This document shows, one piece after another, positions 43,791 through 52,162 of a stretch of 64,000 nucleotides of DNA (positions are counted from its first letter, which is position 1; each line of letters begins with the position of its first letter). This DNA is from Paenibacillus sp. FSL R5-0345 (lineage in GTDB: Bacteria; Bacillota; Bacilli; Paenibacillales; Paenibacillaceae), in the NCBI RefSeq assembly GCF_000758585.1, contig NZ_CP009281.1, positions 3,596,001 to 3,660,000 of the forward strand. The letters are read 5' to 3'. The notes below the pieces were generated by a model. It saw only the letters and a program-made list of their open reading frames with translations, did not search any database and had not been told where the DNA came from. Position numbers and translations under genes: made by a program.

Positions 43791-44291
43791 TTAGCGGTTG
43801 TCCACTTTTTCCGGATAGAGGTCGTGATTGATCAAGCGGTGCTCCGCCATCGCCTCATACTTCGTACCCGGTCTTCCATAGTTGCAATAAGGATCAATAG
43901 AAATGCCTCCACGCGGAGTGAATTTGCCCCATACCTCAATGTAACGTGGGTCCATCAGTGAGATCAGATCATTCATAATAATGTTGACACAGTCCTCATG
44001 AAAGTCACCATGGTTACGGAAGCTGAATAAATACAGCTTTAATGATTTAGATTCCACCATCTTCTGTTCAGGAATATACGAAATATACAGTGTGGCAAAA
44101 TCCGGCTGGCCTGTAACAGGACATAAGCTAGTAAACTCAGGGCAGTTGAATTTAACAAAATAATCACGCCCAGGATGCTTATTATCAAATACTTCTAGAA
44201 TGTCTGGATCATAACCAAACTTGTACTGCGTTCCCTGATTACCAAGCAAAGTGACTTCTTGCATTTCCTCTTTTAATCTTCCTTCTGACAC
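43791..44291 (-). CDS. queF: preQ0 reductase QueF
   Basis: NADPH-dependent 7-cyano-7-deazaguanine reductase, making preQ1 for queuosine in tRNA. Active-site Cys in [14 protein letters not shown] and the QueF motif in [20 protein letters not shown] (in parts: [20 protein letters not shown]). The C-terminus [20 protein letters not shown] matches the short bacterial type. The longest frame goes to 44369; GTG 44291, 9 bases after GAGAGGGG, gives an N-terminus like that of Bacillus QueF. It heads queF-queC-queD-queE behind a preQ1 riboswitch. Confidence 0.95.
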   Translation of the reverse strand: MSEGRLKEEMQEVTLLGNQGTQYKFGYDPDILEVFDNKHPGRDYFVKFNCPEFTSLCPVTGQPDFATLYISYIPEQKMVESKSLKLYLFSFRNHGDFHEDCVNIIMNDLISLMDPRYIEVWGKFTPRGGISIDPYCNYGRPGTKYEAMAEHRLINHDLYPEKVDNR

Positions 44292-44354
44292 GACAAAAAA
44301 CCCCTCTCTTTTCCTTCGACCTTGGCCGGTAATGGAAAGAAGAACGAGATTTCG

Positions 44355-44411
44355 AAAACTTGGCTCCACTAAGAAGAAACGGAAGCAACGTCCGGGTAAA
44401 GGACAGCATCC
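44355..44411 (-). terminator. Terminator of the preQ1 riboswitch
   Basis: Minus strand CGGATGCTGTCC...GGACGTTGCTTCCG hairpin, followed by TTTCTTCTT. It is about 25 bases beyond the aptamer and would stop transcription before queF when preQ1 binds. Confidence 0.65.
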
Positions 44412-44433
44412 GCTTATACGGTTTAATATACTC

Positions 44434-44467
44434 TTAGTTTTTTATAGAGGGAGTTCGCGAACCTCTC
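44434..44467 (-). ncRNA. preQ1-I riboswitch aptamer
   Basis: The RNA reads GAGAGGTTCGCGAACTCCCTCT followed by ATAAAAAACTAA (given in two parts), which matches the class I preQ1 aptamer: stem P1 with an AGAGG/CCTCT pairing and the A-rich tail ACTAA that forms the pseudoknot. It lies on the minus strand about 145 bases before the queF start. It senses preQ1, the product of QueF, giving feedback control of the que operon. A second small hairpin (CTGCAC/GTGCAG) sits right before the aptamer. Confidence 0.9.
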
Positions 44468-44513
44468 CTGCACAATCCGTGCAGACTTCTTCTTTAAGCA
44501 TATTGCGTCTTGA

Positions 44514-44543
44514 ACTATACCACGGGTGGCCTGCTCCTGACAA
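44514..44543 (-). promoter_or_regulatory. Promoter of the que operon
   Basis: -35 TTGTCA (44543-44538) and -10 TATAGT (44519-44514), 18-base spacer, starting right after the exporter permease stop. Transcription would start near 44507, just before the preQ1 aptamer. Confidence 0.65.
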
Positions 44544-44546
44544 GTT

Positions 44547-45233
44547 CTACTCTTTCTCGATCTTCCAAATCCAAACCGAAAGCACTGCAATCCATATGAG
44601 CAACAGCAGACTTTCTACAGGCAATATCCCTTCTCCATTAAGAATACTGTTCAAGTTCTGGGTGATTTCAATACTCGGCAAAGCTGCAAAGATCGGATAA
44701 GTCCATTCTGGAAGAGCTAAGTAAACAGAAGCCACCAAGAAAAAAAGAACCATAAATGCAGAGCTGATGGCCGAGCCATTTTTGGAGGAACTTACCTTTA
44801 ATCCGATGATAATTCCAACTTGTACAAAGATCATTCCACCCAATAACATATATATCAACGAAGACAATAAATCTATGTTCAACCCTTGATTAAGTACATA
44901 AACTATCAGCTGTGAAAATAACGAAAAGACAAGAACAGAACCCGCCTTAGCAATAATGATCTGACCTCTGCTTAACGGTGAGATCAACAGTGCATCATAA
45001 GTTTTACTCTCTCGCTCCTCAATTAATCCTGGGCCGGTAATCATGATTCCAACCATTACTTGAGCAAACAAGATCCAAGTTGAAAGAAGCATGAAATCTA
45101 GACCGCTCTTGTCCACTACAGTGATGATTATTTTTGCCATAAATATAGGCAACACAATTAGAATTACAGTCGCTGGATTACGTAGTATATCCTTACACTC
45201 ATGCTTAAACAGCTTCCATAACGGATAACTCAA
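44547..45233 (-). CDS. ABC-2 type transporter permease
   Basis: The membrane half of a drug/lipid-type ABC exporter. 228 residues with six helices; MVGIMITGPGLIEERESKTYDALLISPL (seen as GLIEERESKTYDALLISPL) is the typical ABC-2 cytosolic loop. Its ATG overlaps the ATPase stop by 4 bases (45230-45233). Family length is on the short side but intact. Substrate unknown. Confidence 0.85.
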   Translation of the reverse strand: MSYPLWKLFKHECKDILRNPATVILIVLPIFMAKIIITVVDKSGLDFMLLSTWILFAQVMVGIMITGPGLIEERESKTYDALLISPLSRGQIIIAKAGSVLVFSLFSQLIVYVLNQGLNIDLLSSLIYMLLGGMIFVQVGIIIGLKVSSSKNGSAISSAFMVLFFLVASVYLALPEWTYPIFAALPSIEITQNLNSILNGEGILPVESLLLLIWIAVLSVWIWKIEKE

Positions 45234-46078
45234 CTTAACTCACTTCCCGTCAAGGCAGCAAATACATCTGCCAGCGAAGCCTCTTTACTGTGCATACTTA
45301 TCATTTGATGATTAGACATTAGCTGATAAATATGATCTTTTGTAGACGCTTCTGCTATCGGCCAGGATTTCATAATCACTTCTCCATCCTGCTGATATTT
45401 CACTTCAATTTCTGGTTTACCATACATGGTCTTAAGTCTATGGGGTTCATCAAGTGCCACCAATGCACCAGCGTGCATGATCCCTACTCTATCGCTTAAT
45501 TCTTCTGCCTCGTGCATATCATGCGTTGTTAAGACAATAGTTGTACCTTCATCTTGAATTTTCTTGATGTGATTACGAATGAGTGAGGCTGAATTTGGAT
45601 CTAATCCACTCGTAGGCTCATCTAAAAACAACACTTGAGGCTTATGTAATAATGCTCTGGCGATTAGGACACGCTGCTTCCAGCCTTTAGACAAGCTACT
45701 TACCTTAGCTTTTTCCTTATCTAACAGTTGAAGAATTTCCATGACTTCATTCACCCGACTGGCTGCTACCCTATACAGGTCAGCAAACAGCTCTAGATTA
45801 TCTCGGATAGAACAACGCATATACAGATTGGGAAGCTCGAAAACAACGCCAATTTGGGCATGAATTTCTTTTTTATGACGTAAAATATTCATGCCATTAA
45901 TTGAAATTTCTCCGCTTGTAGACTGAAGAAGACCCGTCATCATTCGCATCGTGGTCGTCTTACCAGCACCATTGGGACCTAGAAACCCAAAGACTTCTCC
46001 CTTCTCCACTGCAAAAGTTATTCGATCAACCGCACACCTGTCCTGATAATACTTGGAGACCTCAGTTAGCTGAATCAA
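45230..46078 (-). CDS. ABC exporter ATP-binding protein
   Basis: The ATPase partner of the ABC-2 permease. 282 residues with Walker A GPNGAGKTT (about 34-42), signature SLSKGWKQRVLIARAL, Walker B VLFLDEPTSGLDPNS and the switch His of TTHDMHEAEELSD. A C-terminal domain (about 215-282) resembles that of CcmA/DrrA-type exporters. It starts with TTG 46078, 9 bases after GGGGG. Possible role in resistance or peptide export; not specified. Confidence 0.88.
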   Translation of the reverse strand: MIQLTEVSKYYQDRCAVDRITFAVEKGEVFGFLGPNGAGKTTTMRMMTGLLQSTSGEISINGMNILRHKKEIHAQIGVVFELPNLYMRCSIRDNLELFADLYRVAASRVNEVMEILQLLDKEKAKVSSLSKGWKQRVLIARALLHKPQVLFLDEPTSGLDPNSASLIRNHIKKIQDEGTTIVLTTHDMHEAEELSDRVGIMHAGALVALDEPHRLKTMYGKPEIEVKYQQDGEVIMKSWPIAEASTKDHIYQLMSNHQMISMHSKEASLADVFAALTGSELS

Positions 46079-46288
46079 ATGACACTACCCCCTTTTTCGA
46101 ATAGTTAATATCTATCCTTATTCTGGTTGTAGAGGATTATCTCTGCTGTTGCTATTCTGTAACATTCGCTATAGCTTAGCACCATCCTTTGTTCATTTTC
46201 ACTCAGATGTGGCAAAAATATGGATTCAAATCCTACAAAAAGGGTAACTTAAACCTAATAATCTTTGAAGTAAAGGTGGGATCATCTT

Positions 46289-46624
46289 ATGGAACAAAGC
46301 ATACAGAAATTGATGGACTGGATTAACAGTCATGTAAATGAAACCATTGTTATTGAAAAGAAAGAGCTTCGTGATCTGGATAAAATTCATTTTAATCTGG
46401 AGGCCGTTGAGTTCCGGAGTGCGGAGGATGTTATCGATGATTATCTAGGGAGTGCATTAATATTAAAAGGATTTGGCAGTACTTTAAACGCTGATGGTGA
46501 GCTAGTATCTCTACCACATTCCACCTATGACTTAGCTATTGACGGGCTTCGTATTGAGGATATAGGTGATCTCAAGGCGGAAATAACTACAGATAGAGCT
46601 AAATACACCCTATCAGTGGATTGA
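46289..46624 (+). CDS. Hypothetical protein, 111 residues
   Basis: Family not recognised. The first 45 residues are mixed helix and strand (SIQKLMDWINSHVNETIVIE); the rest appears mostly beta (YLGSALILKGFGSTLN, STYDLAIDGLRIEDIGD, ITTDRAKYTLSVD) with many acidic residues. No signal or membrane helix. AGGTGGGA precedes the ATG. It lies alone on the plus strand between two minus-strand operons, with a terminator mainly serving murB on the other side. Confidence 0.65.
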   Translation: MEQSIQKLMDWINSHVNETIVIEKKELRDLDKIHFNLEAVEFRSAEDVIDDYLGSALILKGFGSTLNADGELVSLPHSTYDLAIDGLRIEDIGDLKAEITTDRAKYTLSVD

Positions 46625-46644
46625 ACCATAAGTGATAACAGCAA

Positions 46645-46672
46645 AAGAGCCCACAGTAATCTGCGGGCTCTT
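46645..46672 (-). terminator. Terminator of murB
   Basis: AAGAGCCC-CAG / CTG-GGGCTCTT hairpin with loop TAAT, followed on the minus strand by TTTTG. It also lies just after the 111-residue gene, but the plus strand lacks a T-tract. Confidence 0.75.
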
Positions 46673-46684
46673 ACAAATTAGAGG

Positions 46685-47596
46685 TTATTCTTCTCCAATG
46701 ATCTCCACTTCAGTTTCCAGCTCCACTCCGAATTTATCCTTCACAGTCGATCTTACATGGTGAATTAACCCGATGTAATCACTGGCAGTTGCATTATCTG
46801 CATTTACAATAAATCCTGCGTGTTTCTTGGATACCTCAGCACCACCGATTCTTGTTCCCTGTAAGCCACTCTCTTGAATTAACTGACCCGCAAAACGACC
46901 TGGAGGACGTTTAAAGACACTCCCACAGGATGGATACTCAAGCGGCTGCTTCGATTCACGCAGGTAAGTAAGTTCATCCATTTTCGACTTGATGGCTAAC
47001 GCATCACCAGAAGTCATAGCAAAATTGGCCTCAAGCACGATGTATTCACCGCTTGCGAACACGCTTTTTCTATAACCCCATTGCAGCTCATCCCCTCGCA
47101 GAGTCACTAATTGTCCGCTCTTAGTTATAGCCAGCGCGCTATGCAGTACATCTTTAATTTCTCCGCCGTAAGCACCTGCGTTCATGTATAACGCTCCACC
47201 AACCGTTCCTGGAATGCCGCAGGCGAACTCAAGACCCGTAAGCTCCATTTCCAGCGCATATCTGGAAACATCAATAATCTTGGCGCCGCACTCCGCATAC
47301 AAGAGATTATCACGAATTCCCATTCCGGTCAGTCCTGCCGTTTGCAGAACGATCCCACGCACGCCTCCATCACGGATAATCACGTTAGAGCCGTTCCCAA
47401 GTACCGTAAGGGTTATCCCATTTTGTTCAGCATATGTAACGATCTTTTGAATTTCATCATAAGTAGCTGGTGCCGCCAAAATATCAGCTTTGCCGCCCAT
47501 TTTGGTATACACGTAATCTTTTAAGTTTTCATGACTCTTCACTATTCCTGCAGTCATTAATTGCTCTAGGTCATCTTGAATTTTGTCAATATTCAT
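46685..47596 (-). CDS. murB: UDP-N-acetylenolpyruvoylglucosamine reductase MurB
   Basis: An FAD-dependent NADPH reductase that makes UDP-N-acetylmuramate in peptidoglycan synthesis. 303 residues. FAD-binding: TKMGGKADILAAP, LGNGSNVIIRDGG and GTVGGALYMNAGAYGGEI. Catalytic Ser in CGSVFKRPPG and the C-terminal Glu in ETEVEIIGEE. This is the type IIb form with the Y-loop absent (GYRKSVF present). AAAGGAG precedes the ATG. It stands alone with a terminator at the end. Confidence 0.96.
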   Translation of the reverse strand: MNIDKIQDDLEQLMTAGIVKSHENLKDYVYTKMGGKADILAAPATYDEIQKIVTYAEQNGITLTVLGNGSNVIIRDGGVRGIVLQTAGLTGMGIRDNLLYAECGAKIIDVSRYALEMELTGLEFACGIPGTVGGALYMNAGAYGGEIKDVLHSALAITKSGQLVTLRGDELQWGYRKSVFASGEYIVLEANFAMTSGDALAIKSKMDELTYLRESKQPLEYPSCGSVFKRPPGRFAGQLIQESGLQGTRIGGAEVSKKHAGFIVNADNATASDYIGLIHHVRSTVKDKFGVELETEVEIIGEE

Positions 47597-47688
47597 GTTT
47601 CATGCTCCTTTAACCATGTGAAAATGATGGTTCTTTGATCTATTTTAAGTAGTGGTATCATGGAATTGTAGGCAACCACAACTGTAAC

Positions 47689-47729
47689 AACGAACAGGCT
47701 CCCTTGTCAATGACGGGAGCCTGTTCGTT
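47689..47729 (-). terminator. Terminator of the siderophore ATPase gene
   Basis: A perfect 15-base stem, AACGAACAGGCTCCC / GGGAGCCTGTTCGTT. It ends the siderophore import operon and is followed by a T-poor sequence (GTTACAG), so termination is by stem strength. Confidence 0.75.
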
Positions 47730-47748
47730 GTATGATTTTCAATAATGT

Positions 47749-48549
47749 TTACACCGCTTTATAGGCTGCAAGCTCGTAAGGAAGGCACAGCGGCACACCG
47801 GTGCGTGGATCTGGCACAATATCCGCCTCAATTCCAAACACTTCCCGCAGTACATCTGGTGTCATAACTTCAGTAGGTGAGCCTTCACTAACCACAGTAC
47901 CGGACTTAATAGCTACCATATGCTGCGCATAACGAGTAGCATGATTCAGATCATGCACTACCATAATAATGGTACGGCCTTCTTCCTCATTCAGCTTTTG
48001 CAGAAGCTGTAGAACTTCAAGCTGGTGCGCCATATCTAGAAATGTTGTTGGTTCGTCTAGGAATAGAATGTCTGTTTCTTGTGCCAATGCCATTGCGATC
48101 CAAGCACGCTGACGTTGTCCTCCGGACAAGCGGTCAATCGGACGGTCATGGAAAGGCTCCATCCCTGTAACAGTGATCGCGTTAGAGATAATGCTGCGAT
48201 CCTCCGCTGTCATTGTGCCGAATCCTTTTTGATGCGGGAAGCGACCATAGCTGACAAGTTCAGAGACCGTTAGTCCGTCTGGAGCCGTTGGGTTTTGCGG
48301 TAAGATCGCAAGCTGACGAGCTACCTCTTTCGTAGAAAAGTTATGGATCGATTTGCCGTCCAGCATCACGCTGCCGCTCTTAGGCTTCATGATCCGGGCC
48401 ATAGTTTTAAGAATTGTAGATTTACCAGAGCCGTTAGCGCCCACTAGTGCGGTGATTTTTCCAGTAGGGATGGATAAGTTCAAACCTTTAACAATTGTAG
48501 CCTCTGCATACCCAATACTTAATTCTTCTGTATTCAAACGTTCTGACAT
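47749..48549 (-). CDS. Ferric-siderophore ABC transporter ATP-binding protein
   Basis: A FecE/FhuC-type ATPase, 266 residues. Walker [11 protein letters not shown]-loop AILPQNP, signature [15 protein letters not shown], Walker [16 protein letters not shown] and HD switch [17 protein letters not shown] lies 9 bases before ATG 48549, preferred over GTG 48558. It is the third gene after two FecCD permeases. Fur box upstream of the permeases implies iron repression. Confidence 0.93.
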   Translation of the reverse strand: MSERLNTEELSIGYAEATIVKGLNLSIPTGKITALVGANGSGKSTILKTMARIMKPKSGSVMLDGKSIHNFSTKEVARQLAILPQNPTAPDGLTVSELVSYGRFPHQKGFGTMTAEDRSIISNAITVTGMEPFHDRPIDRLSGGQRQRAWIAMALAQETDILFLDEPTTFLDMAHQLEVLQLLQKLNEEEGRTIIMVVHDLNHATRYAQHMVAIKSGTVVSEGSPTEVMTPDVLREVFGIEADIVPDPRTGVPLCLPYELAAYKAV

Positions 48550-48635
48550 GTTAACCACTCCTTAAAAGTTTTATGAAGCTATGCTCCTAGAATGAACTAC
48601 ATAATTTATCTTGCTTCGTAAGAAAGAGCTTAGTT

Positions 48636-49670
48636 TTACACTTTTGATTTGGCGAGTAAATACAAAAAGTAAGGTGCACCAATGATCGCAACCACGATGC
48701 CTGTTGGAACTTCTGCAGGCTGCAGAACCCATCTTCCGATGGTATCCGCAGTAATCATAAGGAGTGCCCCTGTCAAAGCACTAGCCGGTAATAATACCTG
48801 ATGACGGGGTCCCACAAGCTTGCGGGCTAGATGTGGTGCAATTAAACCAACAAAGCCAATCCCTCCGCTTACAGCGACACAGGAGCCGGCAAGCGCAACT
48901 GCTGTTACCAGAAGGAGAATACGTTCCTTCTCCACGCGCATTCCAAGTCCTAATGAAGTATGATCTCCTAGATTCAATACATTAAGAATACGGGCCTTAT
49001 AGAAGGCGAACGGTAACAGAATCGCTATCCAAGGCAGCAGCGCAAGGACAAATCTCCAATCGCCACCCCATATTTTCCCGGCGATCCAAGTCGCTACAAA
49101 TTGATAATTATTAGGATCAAGCCGAAGGGCTAACACAAGCTGGCAAGCATTGATTCCGGCAGCGACCGCAATCCCGATAAGGATCAACCTTGTTGGAGAC
49201 AGACCATCTGCTTTCCGATATGCAAGAATATAAATTAAAGCGGCGGTTAAGCTAGCTCCTCCAAGCGCTAAAAGCGGCAAGACGAATACCGGAGCTGCTG
49301 TTGTAGCCGGAAAAAACGAGATGAAAATGATTACCGCAAAACCTGCACCCGCACTAATGCCCAGCGTAGCCGGTTCAGCAAGTGCATTCCGAGCGAGACT
49401 TTGTAAGATACAGCCTGACACTGCAAAGCCCGCTCCAACTAACAATGAAATAACGATGCGAGGTAATCTGAAATCAAATAAAATTAGCTTTTGCTGATGA
49501 GTTCCATCTCCCAGCAGTGTATGTAATACCTCCCGGGGGGATAGACGCATAAATCCTGTATCCATACTGACAATAAATACAACAACGATCAAAATGGCAA
49601 GCAGCGATAACACTGTAAAGGCGCGTGTGCGGCGTTCTTTTTCATTAGGAGAAAGGGTTAATCTGTGCAT
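48636..49670 (-). CDS. FecCD-type siderophore permease
   Basis: The second permease of the importer: 344 residues with about ten helices. The motif GCILQSLARNALAEPATLGISAGAG (in parts: LARNALAEPATLGIS) is the typical BtuCD/FecCD signature; a later GFVGLIAPHLARKLVG is the coupling helix. It overlaps the first permease stop by one base, so the two act as a heterodimer. Confidence 0.93.
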   Translation of the reverse strand: MHRLTLSPNEKERRTRAFTVLSLLAILIVVVFIVSMDTGFMRLSPREVLHTLLGDGTHQQKLILFDFRLPRIVISLLVGAGFAVSGCILQSLARNALAEPATLGISAGAGFAVIIFISFFPATTAAPVFVLPLLALGGASLTAALIYILAYRKADGLSPTRLILIGIAVAAGINACQLVLALRLDPNNYQFVATWIAGKIWGGDWRFVLALLPWIAILLPFAFYKARILNVLNLGDHTSLGLGMRVEKERILLLVTAVALAGSCVAVSGGIGFVGLIAPHLARKLVGPRHQVLLPASALTGALLMITADTIGRWVLQPAEVPTGIVVAIIGAPYFLYLLAKSKV

Positions 49671-50725
49671 TACAGCTCCCCCTTACGCTTACTCGCCAAG
49701 TAAATAAAGAAAGGTACACCGATGATGGCTATTAAAGCGCCTAGCGGCGTTTCATAAGGTGCATTTATCATTCTAGCGGCGATATCCGCAAAGATAATCA
49801 ATAAGCTCCCTAGAATCGCCGAGCAAGGAATAATCCAGCGATAATCTACACCAACGAAATAACGTGTAACATGTGGAATAATTAGTCCTATAAAAGCAAT
49901 CGGGCCAACCATTGAGACTGCACTTCCGGCAAGAACGACTACAACAATCATACATGCCAACTGCACTAATCTTGTCCGCTGCCCCAGACCAACAGCAACT
50001 TCTCTTCCTAAGCTGAGCAAAGTGACGGACCGCGATAATATCATCGCTGCGATTAATGCCACGAACACCCAAGGAAAAATAATCTTGATCTGAGTCCAGC
50101 TCGCCCCACCCATTCCTCCAGCCAGCCAGAAGGCAATATCCTGGGATAAGTTAAAAAGAATAGCTATACCCTGACTAACAGCAACCAGTAATGCACTTAC
50201 CGCAGAGCCTGCGAGCGTTAAACGTAACGGTGTAAGGCCATTAAAAGATAGCGACCCAATTCCGAATACGATAAATGAGGCTACAGCGGCACCTATAAAA
50301 CAAAACAACATAAGTGAAGTGAAGGAGAGCGAAGGTGCAAAAGCAAAAACTATGGCCAGCGCTACACCTGCTCCCGCATTCAAGCCTAACAGACCTGAAT
50401 CCGCCAGCGGGTTTCTTGTCATGCCTTGCATGATTGCCCCTGCTACTGCGAAGCAAGCACCGACCATAGCACCTGCTATCGCGCGTGGAAATCGCAGTTC
50501 TCTTATCACCTGATGTTGCTGTAAATCTGGATTGAAATGAAATATTGCTTCCCATACCGTAGCTAGCTTGATATTTGCCGCACCCACCGAGACCGAAAGT
50601 GCCAGTCCAAAGGCAATAGCAGCAAGTCCAATCACTAGAATACCCATTGCAGCTGCCGGTCGGGTATGTAGAGCTTTTTTTGTATCATTTTTATTGCGAT
50701 TTGCGAAATCTGAGGGTGAAACCAT
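49670..50725 (-). CDS. FecCD-type siderophore permease
   Basis: The first permease: 351 residues, about ten helices. GAIMQGMTRNPLADSGLLGLNAGAG (in parts: MTRNPLADSGLLGLNAG) and IAFIGLIIPHVTRYFVG are the family signatures. It is the first gene of the permease-permease-ATPase operon, with a Fur box about 40 bases upstream. The separate binding protein gene lies further upstream behind a strong terminator. Confidence 0.93.
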   Translation of the reverse strand: MVSPSDFANRNKNDTKKALHTRPAAAMGILVIGLAAIAFGLALSVSVGAANIKLATVWEAIFHFNPDLQQHQVIRELRFPRAIAGAMVGACFAVAGAIMQGMTRNPLADSGLLGLNAGAGVALAIVFAFAPSLSFTSLMLFCFIGAAVASFIVFGIGSLSFNGLTPLRLTLAGSAVSALLVAVSQGIAILFNLSQDIAFWLAGGMGGASWTQIKIIFPWVFVALIAAMILSRSVTLLSLGREVAVGLGQRTRLVQLACMIVVVVLAGSAVSMVGPIAFIGLIIPHVTRYFVGVDYRWIIPCSAILGSLLIIFADIAARMINAPYETPLGALIAIIGVPFFIYLASKRKGEL

Positions 50726-50763
50726 GAGTCGTCTCCTTAATCGATAGTTACATTAGTCTATAT

Positions 50764-50782
50764 GATAACAACAATCATTCTC
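50764..50782. promoter_or_regulatory. Fur box upstream of the siderophore permeases
   Basis: GATAACAACAATCATTCTC matches the 19-base Fur consensus at 15 positions; an overlapping match extends to 50788. It lies about 40 bases before the permease ATG. Confidence 0.7.
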
Positions 50783-50854
50783 ATTATCGCAAAAAAAATT
50801 AGGTTGTACAATTGTAGGAGTAGTTTTTCCGTAATATGGGAATGGTTTATAAAA

Positions 50855-50903
50855 AAATGGTGCAGATCAAGTATCTTAGTATCCTAAGATACTTGATCTG
50901 CAC
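50855..50903 (-). terminator. Strong terminator after the siderophore-binding gene
   Basis: A 20-base perfect stem (50860-50879 with 50884-50903, loop TATC), then ATTTTTTTAT on the minus strand. It separates the binding protein from the permease operon, so each has its own promoter and Fur box. Confidence 0.9.
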
Positions 50904-50952
50904 GCCCTTCCCCACCAAAAGATCAGTCTCATTCATGGTGAATTACGACTTT

Positions 50953-51960
50953 TTATTTCACAAGACTTTCTAACACATCATCAATAATTTTGCCGCCAGC
51001 GTTCGCACCACTGTATAACCAGCTGCTTGTTGAGCTCATTTCATGCACATTACCAGCTTTTACAGCCGGGATACCTTTCCAAATTGCACTGTCCAGGATC
51101 TCCGAACCCTCAGTCTTATCACTGTTTACAAGAATAATATGATCTGCCGTCAGCTCAGAAAGCTTCTCTAGTGAGATTGGATTCCAAATAGCTCTTGTGC
51201 CAACAGGAATTTCTGTTACTAAGTTAGGCAGCGTTACACCAAGGTCTGTGTATAACACAGCACCACTACTGCGTGTTTCATCTACAATATAGAAGTTCTT
51301 TTGTACCAACCATAAAATCGCCACGGACTCTTGACCAATAGCTCCTTCAAGCTCTTCTTTCGCAGCAGCCGCTTTGTCTTCATACTCTTTAATGGCTTTC
51401 TCTGCTTCAGGGGTCTTGTTCAGAATTTCACCAATCTTGAGCAGCGATTTACGCCAATCTTGATTTAGTTCATCCCCAATCACATAAGTCGGTGCAATCT
51501 TATTCAGTTGGTCGTAGATACCGTTCTGTACAGAAGACTCCGATGGGATGAGAATAAGATCCGGAGCAAAGCTGGTTACTGCCTCGAGCGGAAGATCGTA
51601 GCTAATGGTAGGCACATCTTTCAATTCAGCGGCCAGATAATCCTGAACACCATTCGGTACGGACCATTGTGCTACTGGAGTCACACCCAGAGTTACCAGA
51701 GCATCCTCCAAATAAGAACCCAGTACACGCGTTGGATTAGCCGGAATCGTTACTTCATGCCCCATTGCATCCGTTAACGTCTTAGGCGCTGCAGGAGCTT
51801 CTGTGGCTTCAGCAGTAGGTGCTGCTGTAGGCTCTGATCCTGTGTTTGATGCGTTACCGGAATTATTATTACCGCAAGCGGATAAAAATAGCACCATCAC
51901 CATTAATCCGACCATCGTTAATTTCATGCTTCCAAATCTTTTTCTGTTAAACCAAAACAT
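50953..51960 (-). CDS. Ferric-siderophore-binding lipoprotein
   Basis: A 335-residue substrate-binding protein of the type III fold used for iron(III)-siderophores. Signal peptide with lipobox LFLSAC, an N/A/T/P-rich linker, then TLTDAMGHEVTIPANPTRVLG (in parts), TSFAPDLILIPS and LSELTADHIILVN. AGGAGGG precedes the ATG by 6 bases. It has its own Fur box upstream. The siderophore is probably hydroxamate- or catecholate-type; not specified. Confidence 0.9.
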   Translation of the reverse strand: MFWFNRKRFGSMKLTMVGLMVMVLFLSACGNNNSGNASNTGSEPTAAPTAEATEAPAAPKTLTDAMGHEVTIPANPTRVLGSYLEDALVTLGVTPVAQWSVPNGVQDYLAAELKDVPTISYDLPLEAVTSFAPDLILIPSESSVQNGIYDQLNKIAPTYVIGDELNQDWRKSLLKIGEILNKTPEAEKAIKEYEDKAAAAKEELEGAIGQESVAILWLVQKNFYIVDETRSSGAVLYTDLGVTLPNLVTEIPVGTRAIWNPISLEKLSELTADHIILVNSDKTEGSEILDSAIWKGIPAVKAGNVHEMSSTSSWLYSGANAGGKIIDDVLESLVK

Positions 51961-52031
51961 TTAATACCCTCCTAGTGTGTACAAGCTATGTTTTCTCAAA
52001 GATGTTGACTGTCTCTGTCTCACTTTTAAAT

Positions 52032-52050
52032 GATATTGATTCTCATTCTC
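52032..52050. promoter_or_regulatory. Fur box upstream of the siderophore-binding gene
   Basis: GATATTGATTCTCATTCTC matches the 19-base Fur consensus at 15 positions. It lies about 70 bases before the ATG, in the promoter region. Confidence 0.7.
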
Positions 52051-52110
52051 TATGTCAACATATAAATTTTAAATTTTGTGGATTTGTAACAATTTCCTTC
52101 TTTAAAATAC

Positions 52111-52147
52111 AAAAAAGGCTATATTCCGAACGTTCCGGATATAGCCT
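52111..52147 (-). terminator. Terminator of kimA
   Basis: AGGCTATAT / ATATAGCCT with a CGGAACG/TTCGG inner stem, then TTTTTTG on the minus strand. Confidence 0.85.
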
Positions 52148-52162
52148 CTCCTTAAGGGTTCA

